Origin: a virus
Virus record (IMG/VR): IMGVR_UViG_3300031673_014237
Location: 1 to 46,317 of that record
Strand: one strand, 5' to 3'
DNA: 46,317 nt
The notes beneath the pieces are model-generated. The model was not told the DNA's origin. It did not search any database and saw only the letters and a list, made by a program, of their open reading frames with translations. A program made the translations under genes and the position numbers. Positions within the stretch are counted from its first letter, which is position 1, and every line of letters starts with the position of its first letter. Positions 13,936-22,973 of the stretch are shown piece by piece.

Positions 13936-15330
13936 TCAATTCTCCTTCTTTTTTAGCCTCCTGCACAATGCGTAATCTGGCTTAGGGATCACTTTTTTTA
14001 TGGGCGTAACCGGCTCCTGTTTCAACCATGCTTCATCATAATCAGGAGGCAAGCCAACCGTAACTTCTTTCGTGGGCCATACAGGATTGGAATCTTCGTC
14101 TATGTCATAATCCTGTTCAATGACTTGTAATAAATCCAAATTCGGTTCTTCTTCGCCTTTGATACATTTTGCTCGCATTTCAGCAAGTTCTTCTTTTGAT
14201 GGGTTTATCACAATAATTTCATATTTTGATTTATCAAAATCCCCAAAAGGATGAGGCACGAGTAAAGGTTTCCCCCCGTTGCCGAAACAAGGATGGTCAG
14301 GTGCTTGCCACATTGATCTAATTTTTTTGGTGATTTTATCTCTTAGAATAAAAATCCAAAATACCTCTCCGGATGCGGTAACATATCGTTGTTGAGCATA
14401 GGCCGTATTTGCACTTTGGGCACCAAGGGCAATATTGGTAACATAAGAAGTGGTAACGGAGACTGCTGGATCTGCCATATACGCATCCATTGCACCTGCG
14501 GCGCTTTTTTTGACCTGCGGATAAAATCCATATTCGCCGCCCGGAAGAGTATAATTGGAAATGCCACCAGTACCACTAACGCTTCCCTGGCTAGTTTTAA
14601 GTTTCGCCTGCGCAACTGCGGAGGCTGCAAGTTTGCCTTCAGTGACGGCGAGGGCTGCAAGCATCCCCTCCTCGACAGCAAGATTTGCAATAGTCAAAAC
14701 TCCATCGGCTGCCAATGTAGCATCACCGCCCATTGTCTGGGGTGCAGGATCGGCACCAGTGGCACCTACTACGAGCTGGCCATTTGTCATGGCGGCTATT
14801 GTTGTTATACCAACAGGGCCAGTTGCAATTACCATTGCATGATTGGTTAAACCCGATATTCCTGTAGCAAGTTGAGATTGCATTTGGAAATAAGTACCAT
14901 CATAAATAACAGTTATTATCTGTCCTGATTCAATATCTCCAGTCTCAAGATCTCGATCATGTAGTTTTTTTATACTTTTAGCACCAAGAGCATTGATATT
15001 TAAAGTTGCTGCCCCAGTATTGGCAGTATTTGCCTTGAAATTAACTAACATGCCATTAAAATATGCTGTCACAATCGGATCAAGAGTAATTACATAATCA
15101 TCAGATGCTCCAACATCAGTAGCATACTTAGTTTTATCAATATTAAAAATTGCCTTCCACAACTGATTTCTTGTATCGGCTGAAGCCGGCAAAGGATTAA
15201 TTCCAGTGGCAGTTAAAACAGCAATTATTTCTTCCTGAACAGCATTAAGCCAATCTTCTTCAACCGTTGTTCCTGGCGGCCCATCTGTAAACATATTACC
15301 AACATTATTTTCACCTTCAGTCCTATGCAT
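13936..15330 (-). CDS. Tail-fibre-like protein, 464 aa
   Basis: The first about 65 residues (MHRTEGENNVGNMFTDGPPG ... EDWLNAVQEEI) match the start of the protein at 16103-16696, which suggests a shared attachment domain. The middle is Ala/Gly/Thr-rich with repeated 'LAVTEGKLAASAVAQAKL'-type heptads, as in trimeric fibre shafts. The C-terminal 120 residues (FILRDKITKKIRSMWQAPDH ...) look like a cap or chaperone-like piece. It is the last large gene of the late operon, where Mu-type phages keep fibre genes. Receptor binding is inferred. Confidence 0.7.
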   Translation of the reverse strand: MHRTEGENNVGNMFTDGPPGTTVEEDWLNAVQEEIIAVLTATGINPLPASADTRNQLWKAIFNIDKTKYATDVGASDDYVITLDPIVTAYFNGMLVNFKANTANTGAATLNINALGAKSIKKLHDRDLETGDIESGQIITVIYDGTYFQMQSQLATGISGLTNHAMVIATGPVGITTIAAMTNGQLVVGATGADPAPQTMGGDATLAADGVLTIANLAVEEGMLAALAVTEGKLAASAVAQAKLKTSQGSVSGTGGISNYTLPGGEYGFYPQVKKSAAGAMDAYMADPAVSVTTSYVTNIALGAQSANTAYAQQRYVTASGEVFWIFILRDKITKKIRSMWQAPDHPCFGNGGKPLLVPHPFGDFDKSKYEIIVINPSKEELAEMRAKCIKGEEEPNLDLLQVIEQDYDIDEDSNPVWPTKEVTVGLPPDYDEAWLKQEPVTPIKKVIPKPDYALCRRLKKKEN

Positions 15331-15355
15331 GATTATCTCCTTTAAATCTTCTTGA

Positions 15356-15709
15356 TCATGTTAAACGGGCTTGTTCTTTCTGCAATTGCCTAAACAATCC
15401 AAACAGGGCAAGAGAAGCCTCATCTGATTTGGGTTTGATTTTTCCATCAGCTCCTTCCTCTGTCATTGCATTTCTAAAAGATTCCGTTGCTTGTTGGTTT
15501 CCTTCTAGCAGGCCCATCATCGCCCATTGAAAATCAAATAACCACATATCTAAACATTGCTTTCGTATTTCCTTTTCTAAGGGGTTTCCCCGTTTTGATA
15601 CCGAAAGTTCAATCCAACAAGAGCATCCTTCATTTCCATCCCAAGCTTTCTGTGGGCAGCCATTCCTCTCGAAAACCTTTAAACCTCGTATACAAGGAGG
15701 ATTTTTCAT
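15356..15709 (-). CDS. Hypothetical protein, 117 aa, Cys-rich N-terminus
   Basis: The N-terminus has four cysteines (NPPCIRG, NGCPQKAWDG, GCSCW) that may bind a metal. The rest is helical. It lies between two fibre-like genes, so a fibre-assembly or fibre-associated role is possible but not shown. It overlaps the previous gene's stop by ATGA. Confidence 0.6.
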   Translation of the reverse strand: MKNPPCIRGLKVFERNGCPQKAWDGNEGCSCWIELSVSKRGNPLEKEIRKQCLDMWLFDFQWAMMGLLEGNQQATESFRNAMTEEGADGKIKPKSDEASLALFGLFRQLQKEQARLT

Positions 15710-16086
15710 TTTTTAACCTCTTTCATAACATAATCAAATCCGTCAATCGTTTGCTCTTCAATAGTTTCAGAAACATCAGGGTCATATTTAGGATTCGTTT
15801 TGCCATCATCTAGATATTCTGGTTCATAATCCTTGTTTGGCACAGCAACTACTTTATATCGTAGAGTCTTTGAAACCGTCATCTTCTTACCAACCATCTC
15901 CTTAACTTGATCGACAGTTGTTTTTTTCTGCCCTTCTCTTCTCTCCATTTCAGAAAAAATAGATTTGAGAAGTTCCTGGGATTCCTGTAATGGAAACCAG
16001 ACCTCTTCTTCTGACTCTTCAAACTGAATTAGCACCTTAACTTCTTTGCCGTTCTTGGATAACTCTTTTATTGTAAAAGTTCCCAT
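15706..16086 (-). CDS. Hypothetical protein, 126 aa
   Basis: Acidic N-terminal half and Lys-rich middle (VKEMVGKKMTVSKTLRYKVV). No family recognised. It is translationally linked to the Cys-rich gene and lies in the fibre region. Confidence 0.55.
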   Translation of the reverse strand: MGTFTIKELSKNGKEVKVLIQFEESEEEVWFPLQESQELLKSIFSEMERREGQKKTTVDQVKEMVGKKMTVSKTLRYKVVAVPNKDYEPEYLDDGKTNPKYDPDVSETIEEQTIDGFDYVMKEVKK

Positions 16087-16102
16087 TAGTTTCTTTCTCC
16101 CT

Positions 16103-16696
16103 TTAATCTTTTACTGCTGCTATGACTTCCTGATAATGCGGAGCCCCATTCGCCCCCGTCGCACCATGATTATGGGCACCGTCTCCACCAATGCTTTCAG
16201 AATCCTGATTACGAGAACCAATATTCCCAGGAGCAGAACCTCCTGCCCCATTTCCTTGCCAACCTTCAGTTGAACTATCATACATACCATGCACATGAGC
16301 AGGCATCTCAGCAATGATTAGAGTATGATCCCCAGTAGTATGTGTATGAGCAGTCTGAGGGTCTACAGCCCCACCCGAACCAATGGCCCCAGCAGCAGCA
16401 TAACAGAGCATAGCATTATCCTGCCAATCATCCTTGCGAGTCCACCCGACAGGAGCAACAGTCTGACCAAAAAGCATGATAGTTCCGGTTGGAATAGGAG
16501 CAAAAGCCTTTCTCAATGCTTCGTTTAATTGTTGAGTCGTTTCCGTCGCAGCAGTTTTTAAAGGTATTCCCTCCTGCTCAATAACATATGCAATCTCTTC
16601 TTGAATTGCATTAAGCCAATCTTCTTCAAGGCGTGTCCCCGGTGGGCCGTTTGCAAAGAAGTTTGCTACATTATTTGCGCCTTCTGTTCTGTGCAT
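16103..16696 (-). CDS. Tail-collar/fibre protein with His-rich tip, 197 aa
   Basis: Residues 1-65 match the fibre gene at 13936-15330. The next block IPTGTIMLFGQTVAPVGWTR is the phage tail-collar (microcystin-dependent protein) motif 'P.GtI..fag..aP.GWl'. After it come H-x-H pairs (AHTHTTGDH, PAHVHG, AHNHGATG), which in fibre tips such as T4 gp37 bind metal ions. A short fibre or tip protein is likely. Confidence 0.75.
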   Translation of the reverse strand: MHRTEGANNVANFFANGPPGTRLEEDWLNAIQEEIAYVIEQEGIPLKTAATETTQQLNEALRKAFAPIPTGTIMLFGQTVAPVGWTRKDDWQDNAMLCYAAAGAIGSGGAVDPQTAHTHTTGDHTLIIAEMPAHVHGMYDSSTEGWQGNGAGGSAPGNIGSRNQDSESIGGDGAHNHGATGANGAPHYQEVIAAVKD

Positions 16697-16725
16697 GATC
16701 TATCGCCTCCCAACAATTTGTTTTT

Positions 16726-17337
16726 TTATACGCCAGTTACAGCCCAGTTGCCAGTCCCATCAAAACGCCATTTGTAAATCGAAGGATAGGTAACGGTAAT
16801 AGACCCAATAACATAACCAATAATACCTTTCGGCGGATCACTTGTGGCTGAAGCAACGTCAATACTCCCGTGCGTAGAAGCAGCTGCCGCTGATTGCAAA
16901 AATACAGGCTTGCCAATGAAACCGCTCAACCGGGTCAAGTCCGTATCATATACAATTCCCTTGATGAGAATCTTGACATCAGTTGCCCCAGAAGCATAGC
17001 TATCAGCAGCAATTCCGCGGGCGGGATTCTGGGCTGAATTAGAAATATCAGCAAACCACCAGTTGCCAGAAACCTGATTGTAAGCCATCGGTTTCCCAAA
17101 TGAAATGCTGTAATCAGCATGTAATGTTTGGCTATAAAGATGAAATCCTCTTGTGGTCTTATCTGTGATAATGCCACCAGCAATTGGCCCATTGAAGAAA
17201 TCTCCCGCATAGGTGAACTCAGGAGTTTCCATCAGAGTCACTAAAAAATCCCTTAAATCCTGAGCACTTATCTGGCCTGTTACATTATCTGCAAACAGGG
17301 CAATCAGTTGTGCTCTTGTGCGTTGTGTATCAGCCAT
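16726..17337 (-). CDS. Phage tail protein of unknown class, 203 aa
   Basis: Begins MADTQRTRAQLIALFADNVT, a start often seen in phage tail-fibre-region proteins. It then contains beta-rich sequence (FTYAGDFFNGPIAGG; KWRFDGTGNWAVTGV at the end). Its place after the gp48-like gene is that of Mu tail fibre S. A fibre or fibre-adaptor role is inferred. Confidence 0.6.
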   Translation of the reverse strand: MADTQRTRAQLIALFADNVTGQISAQDLRDFLVTLMETPEFTYAGDFFNGPIAGGIITDKTTRGFHLYSQTLHADYSISFGKPMAYNQVSGNWWFADISNSAQNPARGIAADSYASGATDVKILIKGIVYDTDLTRLSGFIGKPVFLQSAAAASTHGSIDVASATSDPPKGIIGYVIGSITVTYPSIYKWRFDGTGNWAVTGV

Positions 17338-17352
17338 GACTAAATCCTCCTA

Positions 17353-18120
17353 TTAAATTGGTTTTCTAAAATCTCCACTAAACTCGCCCGTAAAATATTC
17401 ACCCCCATAGTGAACATCAAAGGCAGAGCTAAACTCTCGCCAAAACTCCCCATAAAGATAACTCTCGCTCCCGGAAAGCATCGCATCAAAAGCAGAGCTA
17501 AATGCAAAATCAAATTCTGGACCATCATAATCAAAAATCAAAACTGTGTGTGCAGGTTTATATTTCTCAAACTGGCAAAGCATCGATTCAGCACCAGAAA
17601 TATATGAAAGAAGATCTCCACACTCACTGCCTTCGCAAATAAAATAAATTATCTCTCCAAGACCTCCATATGAAATCGTGATTTTCCAATAAAAAATAAC
17701 CCATGCATCTCCACAAGGATCTCCTGCCCCCATCACTCCACACCAGAAAGGGCTATATTCGGTCACCGTAACTGTCCAACCGTATGCCGCTGCAAGCTCA
17801 ATAAAATATGCTGGATTCTGTTGCCCTAATGCAATCAGTTTACTATGGGCTGCCAATCTCCGTTCTTGAATCGTCTGGGTCTCTGGTGAACATTCATCGG
17901 GCAAACCCAAATCAATCTCATGATCAATAAGCAACTCAGTTGTATATCGGACATCTCTTTCAATAAGTAAAGTGTTCGATCGAGCATCTACACGAGCAAA
18001 TTCTTCTGCATCCCCATGCAAGAATTCTGTTAGGACAGACCCCTCTTCCCGATTCCATGCCTTCCCACGGGGCAATAATGATTGCAATAACCGCAAATAA
18101 TCTGTTGCAGACCTGATCAC
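17353..18120 (-). CDS. Mu gp48-like (YmfQ/DUF2313) baseplate protein
   Basis: 255 residues. The N-terminus DYLRLLQSLLPRGKAWNREE is the DUF2313 signature, and AAYGWTVTVTEYSPFWCGVM matches the family's mid block. In Mu-type phages this protein lies next to gp47 at the edge of the baseplate. The C-terminal 90 residues repeat SxFDxxxSG/GEF-like pieces (YGEFWREFSSAFDVHYGGEY). Confidence 0.85.
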   Translation of the reverse strand: MIRSATDYLRLLQSLLPRGKAWNREEGSVLTEFLHGDAEEFARVDARSNTLLIERDVRYTTELLIDHEIDLGLPDECSPETQTIQERRLAAHSKLIALGQQNPAYFIELAAAYGWTVTVTEYSPFWCGVMGAGDPCGDAWVIFYWKITISYGGLGEIIYFICEGSECGDLLSYISGAESMLCQFEKYKPAHTVLIFDYDGPEFDFAFSSAFDAMLSGSESYLYGEFWREFSSAFDVHYGGEYFTGEFSGDFRKPI

Positions 18121-18121
18121 A

Positions 18122-19213
18122 TTAATAATCCGTAAAAGTTACTGTGCCTAACGCATGCACTTTATTTGTTGCTGTAACATCTGATGCTGGAGAATCCAGT
18201 CGATGGTGTTCTTCTCCAGTCGTCAAACAGATTGCCTCATTAATCTCAGACAAGTAAATTACCTCACCGGGACCTCCCTCTCGCATTATTAGATCCTCCA
18301 AGGCATCTTCAACAGCGGACTGAACAGCTACAGTATTTGGATAAATAGCAATTTCAAAATTAACTGTCTGCAAGGTCAATTCAACCATAAACAGGCCAGG
18401 CTCCGCAGTCACAGGGCACCCTACTATTTGCCCAGTCCCAGAGTCTTCATGTTCAACAATATATGCCCTAACCTCTGCCATCTGGACAGCATTAGGGATT
18501 ATACTATCATCGTCATCCCGGACAAATGCAACTCCTATCGTGCCGATTCCCATATACAAAGGGAAGGTCCATGCCCGAGTAACCCCAGGCACTTCCAGCG
18601 CCCAAGTTTCATAATCAAATTCAGCCCCTCCATGTGGGGGTTGTCTTTTTCGTGCTAAAACCCTTGTTCTCAATTCATCATCAGTCTCCACGTCCGTCCC
18701 ATCATAAATTCCATCAGCATCAACTGTCAATGAAGTACTAACTCCTGCAATTGGGCTAACAAAAGTCAATGTAATTCCAGGATCATCATTTCCATCTGCC
18801 CCTGCTGCAGTTGCAGTAAACGGTACTGTTGCCACGCCCGCTGCAATCACTACGTCCTCATCTGTTTCATAAGTCTGGTCATTTGTCGATGTCAATTGGG
18901 TGCCTGCTGGAATTGCAACCCCATTCGTCCCCGTAGCCGTGCCTGATCCAATAGCGACAACTGCGGCCTGCCTCGTAATCCCATATTCAGCGGCAATGGT
19001 CTCAAGTCCTGCCTCATCTGCTGTTGAGACAAATAATTGACGGGCTTGATAGTCAAGGTATTCATACAACAGATGAAATGCCCCAGCATTTACCCTTGCA
19101 ATCACCCGCAAAACAGACCTCCGCAAAAGAGAAGTCGCTCCTGTAATTCTGGTTTGAAAATCAGATGTTATTCGATCAACAATTCCCTGAAGAGATAATC
19201 GAGAAAACGGCAT
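18122..19213 (-). CDS. Baseplate J/gp47-like wedge protein
   Basis: 363 residues with the Baseplate_J pattern: AGAFHLLYEYLDYQARQLFV, AGLETIAAEYGITRQAA, AIPAGTQLTSTNDQTYETDE and DDELRTRVLARKRQPPHGGA then W. This forms the baseplate wedge of contractile tails. It overlaps the gp46-like gene by one base. Confidence 0.92.
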   Translation of the reverse strand: MPFSRLSLQGIVDRITSDFQTRITGATSLLRRSVLRVIARVNAGAFHLLYEYLDYQARQLFVSTADEAGLETIAAEYGITRQAAVVAIGSGTATGTNGVAIPAGTQLTSTNDQTYETDEDVVIAAGVATVPFTATAAGADGNDDPGITLTFVSPIAGVSTSLTVDADGIYDGTDVETDDELRTRVLARKRQPPHGGAEFDYETWALEVPGVTRAWTFPLYMGIGTIGVAFVRDDDDSIIPNAVQMAEVRAYIVEHEDSGTGQIVGCPVTAEPGLFMVELTLQTVNFEIAIYPNTVAVQSAVEDALEDLIMREGGPGEVIYLSEINEAICLTTGEEHHRLDSPASDVTATNKVHALGTVTFTDY

Positions 19214-19698
19214 TATGTTCTACCCTCCTGTACAGACCACTGATATGAAAACTCCTCAGCTTGTTTGTTTCCATATTTTCGATGAATTAAAATCTTCAAT
19301 GCTAATATGTCATTCCCTGGTGTCCCTTGCCGCTCTGCTTCCACTTCAACCTTCATAGCAACTCCATCATCAATCAACCATTGGAGGGATTCCTCCACAT
19401 ATTGCTTCGCTCTAATGACGACATTTGGCGTTGTCTTCTCCCTTTCCAATAGCCATAATCTTGAGCCAATTTGATCATTTTCAATATTGCTCGTTAAATC
19501 CCCCCACCAACCCCTGCGATCAAGGTTATTAGAGTCTGGCAAGGCATCATCTTCATTCGCCCTTCGATCTGTGAAAAGACTGATTATTACAGCGGTTTCA
19601 AGCCCCCCATCAGATTCAAGATCCTGGATGGTTTCATCAAAAACAAAATCTCCCTCCAAAAAAATAGGGTCTAAACTTATGCGAATATCATCTGCCAT
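19213..19698 (-). CDS. Mu gp46-like baseplate protein (GPW/gp25-type)
   Basis: 161 residues. LETAVIISLFTDRRA, then DRRGWWGDLTSNIEND, is typical of Mu gp46. C-terminal ALKILIHRKYGNKQAEEFSY, then W, fits the family. It lies between gp45 and gp47 homologs in the conserved Mu order. Confidence 0.9.
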   Translation of the reverse strand: MADDIRISLDPIFLEGDFVFDETIQDLESDGGLETAVIISLFTDRRANEDDALPDSNNLDRRGWWGDLTSNIENDQIGSRLWLLEREKTTPNVVIRAKQYVEESLQWLIDDGVAMKVEVEAERQGTPGNDILALKILIHRKYGNKQAEEFSYQWSVQEGRT

Positions 19699-19699
19699 A

Positions 19700-20341
19700 T
19701 CATATCGCCTTAACCTTAGTCGTTGCTTGGTTTGCTTCAGAAGCTGCTACAGTTGGAGTCCCTGAATTCCCAACTCCCCCGCCATTTGCATGAACATGAT
19801 TATTAAATAAGTCAATAAAACGTTCATCAATTATCTTTCTCAACCCTGCAAAAGCTGGTCCGCCTAATGAAACTTCTGGAGAATTAATAATATGAGCAGC
19901 AATATTAACATGAGTTTCTGTTGGAGCCGTAACCGTTTTGCTTGTATCTAAAGTTTTTGTTTCTTGGTCTCCTAAAATATTAAAAATTCTTCCACGTTTT
20001 AAATGAATGCGAAAATCATCCTCATCTGTATATACTGCTACTTCTCCTGCAACTAAATCCTTTGGTCTGTAACGTCTATCATGAACGCAGATAGCAATTC
20101 CATGATCCCGATTGCCATTGAAAAATACCGCCAATACCTCTGCCCCTTCCAGAGGGTAAGTCTCAAACCCATATTCCTGAAAACGCTCCATATCAGTGAT
20201 TGTTTCCCCATCAAGAGCATTAATTTGAATCTCTTGGGTTAATTTTGTATTATAGACCGCCATCAAAACAGCCCTTCCTAACAACAAAAATATTTTGTTT
20301 CTCAACGGTTGAATCAATCTTTTAAAATTAGGTAAATTCAT
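19700..20341 (-). CDS. Mu gp45-like baseplate spike
   Basis: 213 residues. IFLLLGRAVLMAV, MERFQEYGFETYPLEGAEVL, then GNRDHGIAICVHDRRYRP follow the Mu gp45 family (OB-fold then beta-helix). A C-terminal HVH (NNHVHANGGG) resembles the metal-binding H-x-H tip of membrane-piercing spikes. I kept the start at 20341 because family homology begins before the later ATG at 20263, even though the latter has the better ribosome site (GGAAGGG). Confidence 0.9.
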   Translation of the reverse strand: MNLPNFKRLIQPLRNKIFLLLGRAVLMAVYNTKLTQEIQINALDGETITDMERFQEYGFETYPLEGAEVLAVFFNGNRDHGIAICVHDRRYRPKDLVAGEVAVYTDEDDFRIHLKRGRIFNILGDQETKTLDTSKTVTAPTETHVNIAAHIINSPEVSLGGPAFAGLRKIIDERFIDLFNNHVHANGGGVGNSGTPTVAASEANQATTKVKAI

Positions 20342-20355
20342 ATTTATCTGCTCGG

Positions 20356-21435
20356 CTAGTCAATCATTGATAATTTATTCTTTTTTGGAGCTTCAGGCAA
20401 AACTTCAAAAACATTCGGATCAACTAATCTCATCTTTGTAATTGCCCCTGCATCTCCAACGGTAAAAGACAAATCAGACATCAATAAACTTTCACCAGCT
20501 ATCCCCAATATATCATCCTTTACCTGTACCATTGCATTCAATGGCCAGATTTTCCCATCTGATTGCGTCCATCCTTGCACTTCATAATCAACAGTGCGGG
20601 ATGCACCTATCCTCTTGCTCAATTCCCATCTTGCCCTTTCAAGACATTTTCCTCTATCACATTTCGTTTCAGCAAAAACAATTATCGGCCTGTATCTCGT
20701 GATAACTTTTTCGTCTGTTATCCTGCCAACAGGTCCTGCAATATCCTCTATAGGGTTTACTTTTGTATCCTCCCCTTTCCCTTGCCCTTTTACGATATAA
20801 GTTTGGAACCGATCTTTATTACTATTATCAAGGCTTCCTCTTAAAATATTTTTGCCTGTCTCCAAAGAATCAGTTGCTTTATAAGCAGTTCCTGCTCTGG
20901 TCAAAGTCAATTTTCCATCACTATAACTCAACGGCAAAATTGCTTTCATTTTGCAGATCTTTGTAATCAAATCAAATACAACATCTCCTTCATCTGCTTT
21001 CACACTTTCTGTCCATATTGCATTTGCATCCTTTGAAACGGAATCATCAACAACTATATCAATATGAAATGGTTCGCAAACACGCTTGATAATTTCTTTG
21101 ATGGACAGATTTCTCCATTCTTTCGTCACCTGATCTAGTGAGCAATCAACCAAATCCCCTGTCTTATCCCTGCCACCAAATTGAATATTATGGCTTGAAG
21201 CATCATAATTAACCAGAATATCTTCAACATAACCTGTGATTATTTTCTGATCATTTATTTCAACAACGCATTCATCCCCCAAAACAACATTCCATTTTTT
21301 AGCTTCTCCAGGGAAAAGGTCTGTTGTTGCTAATCCAAAAGATCCGACCATCTGATACATGGACTTCTCAATCATAACACTTGTCCAACCTCGGAAGGCT
21401 TGACCTTTTACTTTTAATGTAACTTCATCACTCAT
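20356..21435 (-). CDS. P: Mu gpP-like (gp44) baseplate hub protein
   Basis: 359 residues. MSDEVTLKVKGQAFRGWTSV and the hub-fold pieces (VVLGDECVVEINDQKIITGY; SIKEIIKRVCEPFHIDIVVD; RYRPIIVFAETK) match gpP/gpD-type hub proteins. It is translationally coupled to gpN (starts before its stop). Confidence 0.88.
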   Translation of the reverse strand: MSDEVTLKVKGQAFRGWTSVMIEKSMYQMVGSFGLATTDLFPGEAKKWNVVLGDECVVEINDQKIITGYVEDILVNYDASSHNIQFGGRDKTGDLVDCSLDQVTKEWRNLSIKEIIKRVCEPFHIDIVVDDSVSKDANAIWTESVKADEGDVVFDLITKICKMKAILPLSYSDGKLTLTRAGTAYKATDSLETGKNILRGSLDNSNKDRFQTYIVKGQGKGEDTKVNPIEDIAGPVGRITDEKVITRYRPIIVFAETKCDRGKCLERARWELSKRIGASRTVDYEVQGWTQSDGKIWPLNAMVQVKDDILGIAGESLLMSDLSFTVGDAGAITKMRLVDPNVFEVLPEAPKKNKLSMID

Positions 21436-22972
21436 TCAAAACCTCAATCGTTCTGCCTCCCGGCAAAAAGCCAGGATGTTGAATCAGTGGAATATTTCTT
21501 CCGATAATCTCTGCCTCCCGCCCCAAATCATAATATCTATCATAGGCCAAAACTAATGATGGAAATGTCGTAGGAGGAACCTCATAGTCAACAATCTTTG
21601 CCAAAGATGCCCCAATCCCAATCATCGATTCAGTAAACACAGACCTCAAAGATTCTATTGCCTGATACGAACCAGGGGAAGCAATCGTGATATTGTAATC
21701 GTCATATTCTGTATCAGCAGCATCGTTGCCGAGTTTGAGCAATAAATTTTCCAAGGCATCTGTTACTTCTTTCATCATTTCAATTGCCGAATCGTAGCTA
21801 GTATAATCGATCCTAACTGCTGTCCTGATGGCTGCAATAACTGCATTAATTCGAACCAAATTAACGATTGCAACCAGATTCGCTGACTGTCTTGCCCTCT
21901 GATATGTTGTAATCGACACGGGGGCGATAGTCCCACCGTATGTGCTTGAATTTGCCCCTGGGTCTTCACCAAAACGGTTCACTGCCAGCATTGCTCTAAC
22001 AGTTGTCTTGCCTAAATTCTCACCTATTTTAGACGGGCTTTCCATTGTGCTGGCTTCAAATCCCGTTTTCTCCCCAGACGGAATCACTACAGCAGAAGAC
22101 ATCGGACCAGTGAAAAACCCATAAACTCTGTCACTGCAAGCCCCTAGCAATTGATCAGAGGTAAGTTCACCATACATTCCTGCAATGCTCTTCAGCCCAT
22201 CAAACATACCTCCAATACTATTTGCAAAACCACATGCATCAGATATCGCTGAAACGTCAATCCCTGCACGAGCCTCTGCCAAATAAGCCAATGCCTTCGA
22301 CACTTGGGAAGGGAAGGCTCCTTGAATTGATTTTATTGTTGACTTCAACATATTGTTTAAAGAACCGATTGCAACCATAATTGAATTCTTAGCATAACTG
22401 GGAGCGTCTGCTATATCATAAACATCTGAAAAACTATCATCTGCTACATCCAAAGCGTCTTCTGACCTGTCATCAACAGACTCAATATAGTCTGCCGCTG
22501 TCTTAGGATATGGTATTAGGGGCTCGTCTCCTTGAAAAAATGACTGGGTTTCACTAATCATGACAAAAGTCATGGAGAAACGGGCAAGCCCCCCTTCCCT
22601 AAACGATTCAGAAATACGAGCTTTGCCAACCAGATTAACCAGCTTTTCACCCAAAAACGGATGAATCAATATCCCAGGTCCAGGCTCCTTCAGGGCATTG
22701 ATTAATGCATCTCTCTCTGTAAAGTAATCAAGATTATTCTCTTCATTTTGAACAACATACCCATCAACTGTAAATTCATCCGTATCTCTTCCCAAATCCT
22801 CTATATACGGAGAATCCTTATATGGGTATTGGTGGACAACATTTCGCCGCCCAACGCTGGCCTCTGATCTTTCAAAGAAGAATTTTGCCCCCCGGAAAGA
22901 AGATTTATACTTAACAACTCCGCCGGCAGAGACTTCCGCCAGATCCCATAATAATTTATCACGCCAAGTCAT
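21428..22972 (-). CDS. N: Mu gpN-like DNA-circularisation/tail protein
   Basis: 514 residues. The N-terminal DNA_circ_N domain is visible (ASVGRRNVVHQYPYKDSPYI, EDLGRDTDEFTVDGYVV, GPGILIHPFLGEKLV). The C-terminal part is helical and less conserved. In Mu this protein belongs to the tail tip. It stops just before gpP. Confidence 0.9.
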   Translation of the reverse strand: MTWRDKLLWDLAEVSAGGVVKYKSSFRGAKFFFERSEASVGRRNVVHQYPYKDSPYIEDLGRDTDEFTVDGYVVQNEENNLDYFTERDALINALKEPGPGILIHPFLGEKLVNLVGKARISESFREGGLARFSMTFVMISETQSFFQGDEPLIPYPKTAADYIESVDDRSEDALDVADDSFSDVYDIADAPSYAKNSIMVAIGSLNNMLKSTIKSIQGAFPSQVSKALAYLAEARAGIDVSAISDACGFANSIGGMFDGLKSIAGMYGELTSDQLLGACSDRVYGFFTGPMSSAVVIPSGEKTGFEASTMESPSKIGENLGKTTVRAMLAVNRFGEDPGANSSTYGGTIAPVSITTYQRARQSANLVAIVNLVRINAVIAAIRTAVRIDYTSYDSAIEMMKEVTDALENLLLKLGNDAADTEYDDYNITIASPGSYQAIESLRSVFTESMIGIGASLAKIVDYEVPPTTFPSLVLAYDRYYDLGREAEIIGRNIPLIQHPGFLPGGRTIEVLNE

Positions 22973-22973
22973 T

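Noticed and set aside
14389-14850. Long opposite-strand frames inside the fibre gene
   Set aside because: They are shadows of a repetitive Ala/Thr-rich coding sequence and have no ribosome sites or family resemblance.
13936-16696. Diversity-generating retroelement target in the fibre genes
   Set aside because: No reverse transcriptase, template repeat or A-specific variation is visible in the window.
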